Shown here piece after piece: positions 33,726-45,785 of a DNA stretch of 64,000 nucleotides. The position numbers were made by a program, and so were the translations under genes. The notes below the pieces were generated by a model. It was given only the letters and a program-made list of their open reading frames with translations, searched no databases and was not told the origin of the DNA. Numbering within the stretch: position 1 is the first letter of the stretch; each line of letters begins with the position of its first letter. Source of the DNA: Pyricularia pennisetigena (lineage: Eukaryota; Ascomycota; Sordariomycetes; Magnaporthales; Pyriculariaceae). The stretch spans positions 1,023,106 to 1,087,105 of the forward strand of contig NW_021940919.1 of NCBI RefSeq assembly GCF_004337985.1, read 5' to 3'.

Positions 33726-34098
33726 ACGTGTTTTGTTTTCTCGCTTTCTTTCTTTTTTTTTTTTTTCTTGAGGGACCGAGGACGGTCTATGTTTTCAAAA
33801 TAGAGATGGAGTTATTAGGGAAACGACAGCGAGTGCCAGATAAATGTGGCTGTTGATCCAACTAGGAATCTCGCAAATACTTGTACATAATTGTTTTTTT
33901 CTTCTTTTTTTCTTTTCAGTATCCATTTTTCTAGTATCGAATGTAATGCCAAGTTCACCTACACTGAAATATAATCAGTAATGAGGCTTGGATGTGATGC
34001 GATCAGGGCTCATATTACGAGGGCTAGACACCATTGCTCCATATACACATAACCACCTCCATTTACGACGTCGGGACCACCCGGTACGAGCATAGACC
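33726..34098. other. Intergenic, 3' flank of the reductase
   Basis: T-rich tracts (33750-33766, 33894-33915) and a probable 3' UTR. No gene. Confidence 0.4.
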
Positions 34099-34371
34099 CT
34101 AGAAATTGAAACCCGGGGGTTGACGCTTACGCTTGCGCGGTTGGATCTGGCTGACCACAGTCCCGGAGAGAACATTCCGCCGGTCGCTCGTCCGCCCCGA
34201 CCTTGGTGGAACCAGAGGACGCTTTAGCGGCTTGGTGGCTTTGCGGCGGCTGGGACTTGACCCATTGCAAAACCACATCGCGGTCGCCCCGGCTTGCGGG
34301 GCCGGCTTGGCACCCGCTTCCTTGGAACTGACTACTGTAGGTAGTCCCTTGAGTTCAGCCCTTTGCTCCAT
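34099..34371 (-). CDS. Hypothetical small basic protein, low support
   Basis: 90 residues from an ATG at 34371, within a patch noticeably richer in G+C than its flanks. Composition is Lys/Arg/Pro/Ser-rich (SPSRRKATKPLKRPLV, QPRKRKRQPPGF). No domain or signal peptide. It may be a real small nuclear-type protein or a relic exon. Only length, ATG and composition support it. Confidence 0.28.
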   Translation of the reverse strand: MEQRAELKGLPTVVSSKEAGAKPAPQAGATAMWFCNGSSPSRRKATKPLKRPLVPPRSGRTSDRRNVLSGTVVSQIQPRKRKRQPPGFNF

Positions 34372-35485
34372 GGCTGGACATTGGGTGTTTTAATCAAAAA
34401 AGGGCAAGACTACACTAGACTAAATTAGGGCCAGTACGTCAAGTAGGAGCAGCTAGCAGCTGGCAGCTAGCAGCTAGCAAAGTATCGTGACGGAGAGTCC
34501 ATGATAGAATCTACACTTACACAAAGCCCTTCTGGTACGATCGCCCTGCAACCCTATTTTGGTTTTCGGCATCCCCCAGATTCATACACCCTCGCTTGCC
34601 AACCGGTCTTTTGAATTTGTATAGAATTACAGCTCGCTTCTTTATCGCTGTTCTTCAAGCGGCGGGCTACCTAGCCCCGACCGTTAGCGTCGCCGACCAA
34701 ATCTTTAGCGCCTGTAAGAATCGCGATTGCGGGGCTTGCCTGGACAAACCTTTCTCCGTCATGCCTCTACGCTCTATGTTTTTTTTTTTCCCCCAGTATA
34801 GCATTTTATTGCTATCACACTTTACGATGTTCAATGTCTCCGGTCCCTCCTGGGAACTCGCTTTCAGGTAGTTTATACTGGCTATGCGCTGGCGATAGTG
34901 GCGCTCGCGTGCTTTTGTATTTGGGCTGTTGCCACCCAATATGAGCACTTTACGATGCTTTTTGTGAAAAGAATTACCGAGTGGTTACAGAGCACTGCAG
35001 CACAAAGACCCGAGGTAATCACTTTGCCACATACATTTTCGGGGATTTCCTATCATCCTATGTGATTTTCCCCAAGTTTTCAAGAGGCTGTGCTGCGTAT
35101 GGTCGTTGTAGACATGAGCAACCAAGGGATTGTTTTCGCATTCAACATGCGATAACCTTCGTATTCCGCTCCATCACGTAAACGTTTCCCAAGTATTTCT
35201 TCAAAGTCGAAAGTTCAGTTCCAGAAGAGTCTAAACACGTGCCACAATCAGGTAGGAAAATAGGACAAAAGGTATGGTGCCACGCTGAGCTAGACACCCC
35301 CTTTTTTTTCTGTCTTAGCCCCTGATGCGCCCTGAATCCCACGTGCATAAAATCCGCAGAGCTGGTGCCTGATGACGCTTTTCTTTTTTGCTTCTGTCGA
35401 TCAAATGTCGATTAAAGAAACACAGTATTGACCACCGCGACCAACAAAAAAAAGGTTTAATCCCTACCTAGCCAAGCAGGTAACC
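34372..35485. other. Intergenic upstream of the CFEM receptor
   Basis: No supported gene. Contains the AGCTAGC repeat at 34448-34479 and mixed sequence with several short frames on both strands. Confidence 0.4.
34448..34479. repeat. Short AGCTAGC/AGCTGGC tandem and inverted repeat
   Basis: AGCAGCTAGCAGCTGGCAGC-type units recur in tandem. Because AGCT and GCTAGC are self-complementary, the block can also fold into a hairpin. Confidence 0.6.
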
Positions 35486-37339
35486 ATGCCTCCAAAGTCT
35501 ACAGCATATTTCCTGTTGGCCCTGGGCGTGGCTGCCCTCGTGCAAGGGCAAGGGCCCCCGGATGGGGTGAGGGCCGCCTTGGCGAGACTACCCACGTGCA
35601 CGGTATGCATTTCCCTCCTGTCGATCCCGTCTCGAAAGAGTGATTTATGCTCAAGCTGACTGGGTTCTGGCTACAGGCTCCTTGCGTCGAGAGTTTGTTG
35701 ACGACGCCGGACTGTGAGGGAGTCAACTCGACCATTGCGACGTGTCTTTGTTCCAGCGACGCCGTCAACGAAGAATTTTCCGATTGCGTAGCCAAAGATT
35801 GTGACGCAACGAATGATGTTTATAGTGAGTTTCTTTTCTTTGTGTCGTTTTACTCTGGAAATGCTTCCAGTGGAAAAGGAAAAAAAAAAGGAAAAGGAAA
35901 AAAAAAAAAAACTTTAACATCACACACTAACATGGATTGTCTATTTACAGAGACAATCAATTTTCAAAAGACAACATGCGGAGAGCCAGTCAGGGATGTT
36001 GGGCGCTTTATTTTCATCGAGGAATTCACCCTTTTGGCAATTTCCAGCATCGCCATCATCCTGAGGTTGATCTTCAAAGCTTTCGACAAAAGCCCGGACA
36101 TGTCCTCGATCGGGATGGACGATGTTTGCATTTTCGCGGCATACGCAATCCTAGTACCAAAAACCTACATCTGCGGTGAGCTCATCGTCAACACCGGACT
36201 AGGTCGAGACGTGTGGACGCTTGATATCGTCCAACTGACGAAAAATTCATACGTGCGTATCCATCCGGTCGTCGCTATTGCAAAAGAGACAAAAAAAAAA
36301 AGGAAAAAGCTAACTTGACTTTTTTTTTCAAACAACAAAAGTATTGGTACATTGTGACGCCCATGTACTTTGCCGCGAGCACCCTGGTCAAATCCTCGCT
36401 GCTCTTCTTCTTCATGCGCATATTCACCGAGCCTGGCGGCCACCACACACGGCTTGCGAACCGGTGGGACCTACGGCGCGCGCTCGTCTTCACCCTGGCC
36501 ACGACGCTGGTCACCGGGCTGGCCTTTGTCGTCGTGAGCGTGTTTCAGTGCGCGCCCATCAGCTACTACTGGACGCGCGTCGACGGCCTGCACACCGGCA
36601 AGTGCTTCAAGATTGGCGACTTTATCTGGGCCAACGCCATCATAGGCATCGTGATCGATTTCTGGATGCTGTATCTCCCGTTGTCGCAGGTTCGACGCTT
36701 AAACATGTCGAGGTCCAAGAAGTTTAGCGTCGTTTGTATGTTTTTGGTTGGATTTCTGTAAGTGGAATTACCAGGTGCTTTCCCTTGTTGCAACGGCGGT
36801 CTTGGGCTTTTACTAATTGTTTCTCTTATCTTTCTTTTGTTCAACCAACAACAAAAAAAAAAAAAAACAGTGCCACCATAGTCAGCATCATCCGGCTCCA
36901 CAGCCTAGTCACCTCCTCGCGCGACAACTCGACCTGGGACGCGGTGGGCGTCATGGTCTGGTCCTCGCTGGAGCTGCACACCGGCGTCGTATGCGCCTGC
37001 ATGCCCGCCTTGCGCGCCGTCCTGTTCCGCACCATTCCCGCCACGGCCCGTCGCGTCATGAACCGCCAGTCCGTAGAGCTGGAGTCACAGGAGACTCGTT
37101 CGCAGCTGAGCGACAACAGTCAAGTCGGCAAGGCCGCTGCGTGGACCCCCGGGGGAAGCTCCAGTAAGGACGAGGATCGAGGGACGTGGTCTGGTCCCGG
37201 CGACTGCGAGACACCTGATGGGTCTTATAGTCAGTCGGTGCTTTGCGGTGCGTCGTGGGAAGAGACTGCCGGTCGTGGAGGCGCAGCTGCTGGTGTAGTT
37301 GGCATTGCGTATCAACCCACGCCGCCACTGCCACGATAG
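35486..37339 (+). CDS. CFEM-domain Pth11-like seven-helix receptor
   Basis: Five exons, 35486-35602, 35677-35824, 35951-36252, 36342-36757 and 36871-37339, in consistent phase, give 483 residues. A signal peptide (MPPKSTAYFLLALGVAALVQG) leads into an eight-cysteine CFEM domain (LPTCTAPCVESLL, TCLCSSDAV, DCVAKDCDA, TTCGEPV). Then come seven membrane helices of the Pth11-like class (LLAISSIAIILRLIF; LVKSSLLFFFMRIF; LVTGLAFVVVSVFQCAPI; ANAIIGIVIDFWMLYLPL; SVVCMFLVGFL...) and a Ser/Gly-rich cytosolic tail. CFEM-Pth11 receptors are expanded in Pezizomycotina; the founding member senses surface cues upstream of cAMP signalling. The introns are rich in A and T homopolymers and the last ends A15-CAG. 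Ligand unknown. Confidence 0.88.
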
Positions 37340-39279
37340 TTTTTTTTTTGTTGTCGGCGTTGACATTTGTTGCGGTTGCCCCTGAGGCAGCAATCATTGA
37401 TAGTACTACAGCGAGCGCTTGAATACCCTTGTCCTTTTCGCACCAAGACATTTTAGAAGCGCAAAATGTTGATTCGTCATTCCTTGTTTAGCCGGTGCCG
37501 TTCCGCTCCTTTGGGGCTGGACCTGGACCTGGACCTGAATTGAAGATTTCTTCTTTCGCTTTTCCAGCACCATGCAACTTTTGCACATATCATGCGCTGT
37601 GTTGCGGCCAGCTGTCCATGGACCAAAGCAGTGCATACTGAGCGCGGTGAGCCCCAAAATGTTGAATATAGCATTCTCTTACATGTTCAGGTGTTCAAAG
37701 ACCTTTGTCTCAACTTGCGACTGGTAATCCTTATAGGAAAAAGGCCGATCTTACCAGCTCGCTAAGGACCACCGGCTTCGACTGTAGCTTGTAGTTCCGA
37801 GATTGTTTGGAAGGAACGACGTTTTTGTAATGCCAGGCTAAGCTGCATCGGAGTCACCACAACCACTTTTTTAGCCCAGCCGACACGCTCCGGGGATAAT
37901 AGTCACGGACTCACGGCTATGGAGCTTCATTTGGAAAGGCGAATGAAGCCACCCATGGTCAAACTAACTATACCGTGTTGGAATGATTTCGCGTTTGCCT
38001 CTGAATATGACGCGAAATACAAATGAGTACAAAAATAACGCTTATCGTGCGGCCATGTCCATGGTCCCCAGGATGGTAGGTGTCGCCGTAGAGAATCCTT
38101 TCGCTGCTATTATCAGCTGACGGCAAAAAATTATTTCGGTTATATGTTTTGAGCCAAAGGTCACCCCGGCTTCAAACTGTCAATCTATCTGCCTGTACAA
38201 CAACACGGTTTTCCATGAGTACGATCCCAAAATTCAGGGTTGAGAGTCGTTGCTATTCACGCGATAAAGTGTTGAGCCTTGAAATGAAACGATTTTATAT
38301 TTCAATGAATGATCCAATAGGGCTGTGGCGATTCAAGCTTGGAAACTATATTCTGCGCAGGCTACCAATATGCTTCTCCTATATGCTTATGTTTGTATGT
38401 ACAGGTGATCAAGCAGCGCTCTCGACAAAATGGCCTTTGCTCCTAGTGAAACGCTCCTCAGATTCAGCCATTAGTGCGCAAACTTGATGTCAATGTGGCC
38501 AAGGCGGCTGTGAGGCATCCTTGGGGGCAGAATTTTCAACAACTCTTTGTCAAATCGATAGAGGCTGGCCACCTCAACACTAAAGCCGGACCGGGAATAT
38601 CTAGGTTCTCCGCCGCGTGCCGGCCAACGGGATTGTTTTTCTGCACCGTTGACCATATCCTTGTATTAGAGCTATATGATTGGTTTTTTATTAATAGCTT
38701 CTTTAAAGTTATGACTCAAGTGATCGTATTTATAACTTGATGACATTGAAACGCGATGACAATACTCGTTTGTTTTTTGCGAATTTATGATATATATCTC
38801 CTCTGTAAAAAAGGGTATTGTGAACAGAGACCTGCAGTGCATGTAAATCTATCCTAGTGAAATTAAATGATAGAAAGAATGCGAATTAGCCATGCAACCA
38901 CGCTGTCTCCTTTCACAAGAGTTGCGCAGCTTTCTCCCCGAGTGATAAATTACAGTTAAAAAGATTCCAAACTGGTGCATGAGCTATAAATAAACCACGA
39001 GCTTCTTTTTCTTTTCCAGTCGGCATTGTCCGTGCAATCAAGCCAAAAGTAAGCTTGAACAATAACGCGAGTCCGGGTAAATAAACTGCATCAATTCGCT
39101 TATGTATAAATCTTTCTAATGTCAACTCTGTATCGGACTTGCACTCAATATAACCAGGCTTTTGCATCCAGTCATTCTTTTAGTTCAGCTTTCTCCTTGG
39201 TTATATTTCACTTGACAGTCAGGCTTTTATTTCTTTCTTCCAACTCATCACTGGCTTTGACCTCTTTGAAAGCGGCACT
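37340..39279. other. Intergenic, 1.9 kb
   Basis: The 3' flank of the receptor includes three GGACCT units at about 37516-37535. Minus-strand frames at 38471-38656 and 38913-39167 start with ATG but show no signal peptide or domain, so I do not call them. A TATAAATAAA-like stretch lies at 38983-38993. The promoter of the His-rich gene lies at the right. Confidence 0.35.
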
Positions 39280-39726
39280 ATGAAGTTATTCTCTCTTGTT
39301 ACCATCCCCGCGGCTCTGGCTCTTTTTCCCGGCGGGATACTTGCAGCGCCTCAGCAGCCATGGGGCTTGCACGATGTAAAGGAACACCTGAAGCACTCTG
39401 CGGCACACGCAATGCATGGAATGGCGGTTAGGCCGCCTCACCTACATGCCCCGCATGTCCAGCGACCTCATTTCCCGCGACCTCATTTCCCGCATGTCCC
39501 GCATGTCCCGCATGTCCCGCATATGCCGCATGTCCCGCATGTCCCGCATGTCCTGCATGTCCCGCATGTCCCGCATGTCCCGCATGTCCCGCATGTCCCG
39601 CATGTGCCGGGCTTCCCAGGCCTACACCATATTGTGGGCCACCCACATGGGCCGAGGCCACGGGGACACCACAAACGCGCCGAAAATACAGCGCCTACCA
39701 GAGGTGCCGCATCACCCAGGTCTTAG
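39280..39726 (+). CDS. Secreted histidine-rich PHV-repeat protein
   Basis: 148 residues, ATG at 39280, single exon as read. Signal peptide [18 protein letters not shown], cut near LAAPQQ. A short His-containing spacer ([20 protein letters not shown]) leads into thirteen consecutive His-Val-Pro triplets (one HMP, one HVL), then [20 protein letters not shown] and a KR dibasic site. Regular His every third residue in a Pro-rich chain would give an extended helix with aligned imidazoles, suggesting metal (Zn, Cu, Ni) or surface binding; this is inference. No family recognised. It is the third + strand gene after a ferric reductase and a CFEM receptor. A longer frame in phase 2 (39416-40039) overlaps it and continues past its stop, so a missed splice or frameshift at the 3' end is possible. 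Confidence 0.65.
   Translation: MKLFSLVTIPAALALFPGGILAAPQQPWGLHDVKEHLKHSAAHAMHGMAVRPPHLHAPHVQRPHFPRPHFPHVPHVPHVPHMPHVPHVPHVLHVPHVPHVPHVPHVPHVPGFPGLHHIVGHPHGPRPRGHHKRAENTAPTRGAASPRS
39490..39606 (+). repeat. 13 x 9-bp tandem repeat (unit CCGCATGTC) inside the His-rich gene
   Basis: Near-perfect 9-bp units encode Pro-His-Val. Variants are one CCGCATATG and one with CTG for CCG. Because 9 is divisible by three, all frames stay open on both strands (RMS or AGH repeats), which explains the overlapping long frames here. Confidence 0.92.
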
Positions 39727-41528
39727 GTGGCCAACGAGCGTCCCCCAACCGACCGACGACTGCCATGTGGCTGTTCACATCGACGAAAAGCTCGATGGAT
39801 ATGGCGTCGCTACAAGTTGGGAGAAAAGCCCGCGTGGCCAATCTTCTCGCAGCTTTCATGAAACGCCGATCCCAGAGTGGAAATTCCACACTGCAATCGA
39901 TTCGGATCCGGCGTGTTGCAATGCTTGGCTAGCTGAGGGCCAAACGGGTTGGAATCACAAGTGGACGGTTATGGCCGAGAGGACACCAAAAGAACAAAAT
40001 CGCAACCTGGAACGGGGCACGTTTGCCGTACAGGTCTGACGAAGGGGGTCACTCCACTACGACCGTCGGCCCCGGCCGTTGGCAATATAAGACACAAGGG
40101 ACGCGATTGGACGCTTGACTTTGTAGCTCAGACAAAGTAGGTCTCAAATGGTTATGCCGGCTATGATTCGCTTTTTCATCCATCTAATCGCATAGTTATT
40201 GCGATTACGATTCCACCAGCTCATATCATACACGAATACAAGGCAAGTTATGCTCCTTGATTGAATTAATCTAGGTTAGTTTATTTATTAGGCAAATTAC
40301 AAGCGTCATTTCACCGAAGAAAGCACCAGAGTCAGTGATTTGGGTAATTCCTGAGGAACAAGAGCAATTTTACAACAATTGTTATCCTGTCGATCATCAG
40401 TAAATTAGCCAGTGAAAGGCCGCAGCGGTATGCGTATTGGCACCCACTTCCATACTTCCTCCCTTGAACATCGAACCAAACAAGTGGAGACAATACACAC
40501 GCGCGTGTTTCCGTCTGCGTGGGGTTTTGCGCTGCAAAACAATATACATGGGCGCGACATGCGGTTCTTCAGTTGCAATGGAAAACGAAGCTACAGTTGG
40601 CAATGAACGCGGGTGACTCACACGGCACACCAGAGAGCATGGGCACATTGCGTTGGACGTGTCGCCCAGAGTTGCTTTTGGTGGACGTGCATTTAACCTC
40701 TTTGGTACAATTGTGGAGTTCTGCCGGCAGTGCGCACTCGCCTACCCGCATGACAAGATGAACCATCGCCATCAACGTCAGTGATGACCGTTGAACAGGA
40801 GCTTTGTCCCGCTGCATTTAAAAGAGTGCGCATAAACACATACCAGCTTTTGATATCAACATTTCCATGGCCCAATGTTGAATTAGACCCAGATAGAGCC
40901 TGAGATTTGCCCGCCCTGCATTTCAAAATAAGCGAATCCATTCATCCCAGAATCTTCTTCCCCTTGCGCGCATCACTAGCCACGGCCACAGTTGGGAGAC
41001 CACGCAAAACCAACCCACATTGTATTCCGTTGGCCGTTTAGAACACAATGCCGGACAGGGTGTACCATCGTCAATCACTCCTGGATCCATTGGGAAGGCC
41101 ATCTCTGCAGCAACCGCAAAATAGGTTCCCCAAAATACTGAGTTGTGGACTGCTCCGGTCACCTTGATCTGTACGTATGGAGTTTAAAAAATAGCCAGAA
41201 GCCGCCAGTCTCCGTGGTACGGACATTCCACGTCAGCAATAAGATGCAGCCTGATCAGTTTTTGGATTCCCATTGGATCGAAGCGATAGTTTTGTACAAC
41301 TGGTTTATGTAGAGCCATGCGTTGCAAGCCAGGCAACTGCATCTATTTCTCTTCTTGCAGAATGCGTCATTTCTTGGCGGACTTGCCTGCCCGCAGGCAG
41401 ATATGCGCGCAGGGGGCCAGGAATGTCAGCGTAGACAGGATAGAGCCTTGGCGAACGTAGTGGCTGGGTAACCCATCTCGTCAAGCGGCGGTGTTTGGTT
41501 CACTGCATCGAACTGGGGTCTGACCAAA

Positions 41529-41586
<58 letters not shown>

Positions 41587-41945
41587 CCATGTGACGACTA
41601 CATGCAGCAGTCCCATGCATGCCCTTTTAAGCGCCCTCATATGTACTTGTTTTCTAGCACAACTGAGGCTCCCACTGTGCGATTGGCAGAAGCCCAGAAC
41701 TGCACAATGTCATAGGCGCCCGGTGTGGTTATCTGCATTTCGTCACTATCACACATTCAGAGCACGGTAGGATTTGTGCTGGGGCGGTTACCGATTGGGA
41801 ATTCCAGACGCGAGTGTCACAACATGACAGTTGGGCTGATCCCCGGCGCCTATCAACGTGCGGGCTGGCGACCGGCTCGACTCGTATGGGAGAATAAATA
41901 CAATATCTGCCAAATTTCCCGTCTGCTCAAGGTCAAGGGTCAGTC
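39727..41945. other. Intergenic, 2.2 kb, possible relic coding fragments
   Basis: No confident gene. In phase 2 the frame over the PHV repeat continues to 40039 with protein-like sequence (CHVAVHIDEKLDGYG, PACCNAWLAEGQTGWNHKW). On the minus strand, 41162-40923 reads GAVHNSVFWGTYFAVAAEM without an ATG. Both may be exons or relics. The CA microsatellite at 41530-41579 lies here. Confidence 0.35.
41530..41579. repeat. (CA)25 microsatellite
   Basis: Fifty bases of uninterrupted CA dinucleotide. It makes artificial Cys-Val or Thr-His frames that are not genes. Confidence 0.97.
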
Positions 41946-43286
41946 ATGTCGCTATACCAGTCTGGCAAGCTCAGCCGCTCAAGTGCGTCCGCCATGTGGG
42001 ACTTTGAAATCGACCCGGATGGGGATATTACTATCGTTCTTCGCAACCCAAATGCCGCCCTCATCGAAAAGCCGACGGCAGGTATAGAAGCCCCGGTGGC
42101 AGTTTCGGAAGTGCCCGATCGTGACTAAATAAAAGGATAATCTAGCCAATTCTGTTTTTGATCAGGCACGAGAACAAGAGGTGCTGTTTGAACCTAGACC
42201 CGAACCCGAACCCGAACCTGCGGTTCCATATGAGTCTTCACCTGCTCTCGAGCCGGAGCCTGATATAAGTGTCCTCCCAGGACAAGATGACGATCCCGAA
42301 GCTGTCGAGCTACCCATTCCCCCTTCATCGCCGCCGTCTGTGATTGAAGAGAACAACGTCCCTCCTCCTCGAACCGAAGTGAGGTTCCGAGTCTCTTCGA
42401 AGCACCTGACTCTCGCCTCTTCAACTTTCCGAAGCATGCTCAACGGCCAATGGGCGGAAGCGAATCGGCATGAAATAGCAGCAGAGGATTGGGACACAGA
42501 GGCAATGTGCATCCTCCTGCTCGTGATCCACGGGAGAAACCAGCGTGTCCCGAAAAACGTCAGCCTAGAACTTCTCACGAACATTGCCATTCTCGTTGAC
42601 TACTACGATTGTCGGGAGGCGATGGATTCGGCTGCGGCGATATGGATCAAAGGTTTGGATTTACAACCGGAAGAGACCTCTAGAGACCTTGTTTTCTGGC
42701 TGTTTATAGCTTGGGCTTTCCGACGAGACGACATCTTTACAGATGTGACTACAACCGCTGTGCTGCGAGGCGAAGAGCAGCTTCGGACCTGGAACCTGCC
42801 CATCCCAGAATCCATTACGGGTCAGTGCTAAAAAACGCATTTGATCACACGACGCAAGCTAACTAGCCCCTTTTTTTAGAGCTTATCGAGCGTCTGCGAT
42901 GCGAGTTCATGAGCGATCTCATGGCTTCGCTGACGAAGCTCTGCTCAGAACTCTTGGAGGGCGAGGTCGGCTGCTCGGCAGAGTGTTCTTCAATGCTGCT
43001 GGGAACTCTGTTGAGAGAATTGAAGATGAGGGGACTGGAAGCACAGCCAGTAGGGATTTCTTTCTCCTCCGCGGTAGAATCCCTGCAGTGTATTCAGTCG
43101 CCCCTCTGGATCAACTTCAACCCATTCGGCTCGAGTTTTCACGTCGATGACTGCGATCTTAAAAGTATCGTCAAGGGCAGGATAGCTTGGAGGAACATAA
43201 AGGGCTTTGGCATCGCGGACGCCAACAAGAGTTGGCGCGTGCTGAAGGAGGAGATTCTGGCTAGAGCTGGAATGGTGTGGTGCTAA
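41946..43286 (+). CDS. BTB/POZ-domain protein, fungal type
   Basis: Three exons, 41946-42081, 42179-42820 and 42880-43286, give 394 residues. The second junction (GTCAGT donor, CTAAC branch, TTTAG acceptor) is good; the first uses a weaker GTATAG donor and AAG acceptor and was chosen for phase. After an acidic Pro/Glu linker (EPRPEPEPEPAVPYE) comes a BTB fold: VRFRVSSKHLTLASSTFRSM, LNGQWAEANRHEIAAED, CILLLVIHGRN, LLTNIAILVDYYDCREAM. A C-terminal helical region typical of fungal BTB proteins follows. BTB domains mediate dimerisation or cullin-3 adaptor roles; here no partner domain such as Kelch or MATH is seen. Function unknown. Confidence 0.78.
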
Positions 43287-45785
43287 ATATGTAGAATCGT
43301 TCGCATAGACACTCTGGGGAGCCCAGCTGAACTAGGCATCTGTCACACCTATTCCCACCGCTGTCATTTTGTTACAACATGGCAGCATTCGATTTATAAG
43401 AAGCGCCTCGTTATTGTTCAGACTTTTCATATCCCAGGGCCAGAACAAGACCCGCGAGACTTTGACGGGCAGAAAGGCGCTTACCCAAGCTTTGAAGTTT
43501 ACGAGGGCTTTAATGCTTGCTGCGGCTGAGGCCTGCCAAAACCCGAAAACAGGAATAGCCCGGCCCGGCCCACCAGCCCACGGGGTGTTGGCGGGGGCCC
43601 GTGAAAAGCCCACGGGTTTTCTTGGCGGGTTAATGGGGGCCCGCGGGTTGCCAAGAAAATCCGCGTTCAATCTTGGGCCGGGCCGGGCCCACGGGTCGCC
43701 CGCCCCACCAATATGGGCCGACGCGGGCCCCCGTGGGTGGGTTTGGCCATACATTGGTGAGGGTAATGAATTACCCCGGGGTTTACCAACTTCCGGCCAT
43801 TGCCTTAGATTCTAACCTATAAGACGTGCTAGGTACGGAATTGAGCTGACGATAAAGTGACAGGGCGCATTCCGTTATCACTTTCTCGGCCCAGTGTACT
43901 TGTCTGATGATGGGAAATCTGCTTTCTCACAGTCCGCACGGAACATTTGCCTTCCCCCTTTGTCGTTGACCAGCACAGTCGGGGGACAGTTACTTTTCGG
44001 TCATGATGGCAGGAAAAGGATAAGGAATGGGACGAAAGTTGTAACAGGATCAAGATTGAGGGGAGATTAGTCTCTCTTGGGTCCAAGATGCCCGGAACCC
44101 TAAGTAGTGTTTAATACCTTGCTGTCGTCCACTTTGGGCTGTTGCGTAACATGGCGGGGAGGGCTGATTTTTTTTCCTTTTGCGGCAGCGACAGCTGACT
44201 GGCAACTTGGATAGACTCGAAACGTGATTCCACTTAAGCTTTAGCACCGATTGTCTCCTGCTGTCTGTACGGACGCATCGTTTCGTAGTTTTTTGATTGG
44301 GCCTTGTAATGCCGTTATACAGTCAGCTCCGGGCAAATGCGTGCTTCAGCTCAGAAGCCCTAGTCCTCTCTTAGGATCAGCCTTTCCATCGTGAATGCTT
44401 ATACTTATAAAATGGTCTAGCCGCAAAGGCTCGGTTCTAGGAAAAATCAATAACAGGTCTCGCTCATTTTGTGAAGGAGTTGCATCCTGGTATTAGTTGC
44501 CGTGGTCTGGTAATAAAGCCACCAAAATAAAATAAATTTGACTTCCGGGTATTATTTCATCCAGTGGCGGCGTGATTATTAAATGTTATTTTTATCCGGG
44601 CAACAACTGGCATAAGCTAGGTATGAATGCCTTTGTTTTTCTATATCTGTGGATTCGGAGACAATATCAACGGCTTCGGCTATTCCCGGGGCCACGAGCG
44701 ACGTCGTGCGCATCTACGACCCCGGAAAAGAAATTGAAATCAAAGGGGAAATGTGTATAACCGTGCACTATCCTCCTTGGAATTTCCACAGATCCTAAAT
44801 TCAGGGCCCCGCGGCCAACACTAGTGGACCGTGAAAGCGCAGTCCGTATTTGTTGCTGACCCATAGCGACTTTGGGCTCTGCTCGGGTACCGACGCATTC
44901 TCTCTTCCCTGGAAAGAAGGCAGTCTGAGAAGATCCCCGTCGGTACCCGTAGCTTTACCGACATCTTCCTCGGAGCCATTATGGTCCCTCAACATTGCCA
45001 ATTCTTGACGACGATAAAAGGTTATGGAGCAATGAGTTCCTGGATCGTCCAGCCACGCTTGAGTACTTGTTCAGTTTAATGAATACTTTGGAGACGTCTT
45101 ACAGCTATACGTAACAGTCTTGGGGGTTCTCAACATCACTCATATACGGATTGGATAGCCTTACAAGGCTCCATCTGGTTTGTACAGGGGCTATGGAGTT
45201 GGTGTCATTAAGCGGCTCATTCGGCTAGGCTCGGTGTTTCAGTTCCAATTCGCACAGTAGACAAACTCTAAATTGCATCGGTTGATATGATCTGTTTGTT
45301 GGTGTTCCAGAGGCAAGGAGGGCTTTTACTTGGGGCGGCTGGCCGTCCTAGCATACTGCATACCAATCATTTTTTTTCTCTATGGCTAGATTACCCGCAA
45401 ACTCTCGTGAGAATCCGAGGTATACAATGTGTCCTTCGTAGATGATGGAGGTTTCGGACATAGCTCCAACACCTAACCAACTCCAGTTCGGCATTCACAC
45501 AGACTAGTCGCACCATGTTAAAGAAGAAACATCCTCATGATATTCAGGCCCAAAAGGTGAAAAATCTATTTTTGTTCTGTTTATCCCGACTCGGCTTCGG
45601 TCTTCTTCGCGTGCCGATTACGAAGCTCCTAGGAACCCCTAAAAGGTTTCTTTTCTCCACATTCAAGGCTGCGACTTCGCTCATAGCATCAGCGTCTGTA
45701 TCCTGCTGCTCTTGTTGACATGTCTCGGGCTGAGCCTTACAATGGTGTCGGCCGTCTCCAGGCTTGAATGATCATCACTGTGATC
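43287..45785. other. Intergenic, 2.5 kb, with one MITE copy
   Basis: Apart from the GC-rich element at 43527-43752, I see no gene. The + frame at 45515-45718 starts with ATG and ends SVSCCSC, but it lacks a recognisable feature and lies in the 3' flank of the minus-strand secreted-peptide gene. Confidence 0.4.
43527..43752. mobile_element. GC-rich MITE, short copy
   Basis: A sharply G+C-rich, partly palindromic block. It starts TGAGGCCTGCCAAAACCCG and ends GGGTGGGTTTGGCCATA, imperfect terminal inverted repeats. Internal inverted arms such as CCCGGCCCGGCCCACC and GGGCCGGGCCGGGCCC are present. It matches both ends and the GC-rich arms of the element at 54715-55145 but lacks that copy's AT-rich centre. 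No clear target-site duplication. Confidence 0.7.

Noticed and set aside
39428..39674. Minus-strand AGH-repeat and CGT-repeat frames over the PHV gene
   Set aside because: A 9-bp repeat keeps all frames open; only the + strand phase-1 frame has a signal peptide.
41426..41620. Minus-strand frame with a long Cys-Val repeat
   Set aside because: It is the translation of the (CA)25 microsatellite; no other coding support.
43369..43815. + strand 148-residue frame
   Set aside because: Runs through the GC-rich MITE; the Gly/Pro/Arg-rich part is the palindromic element, not a protein.
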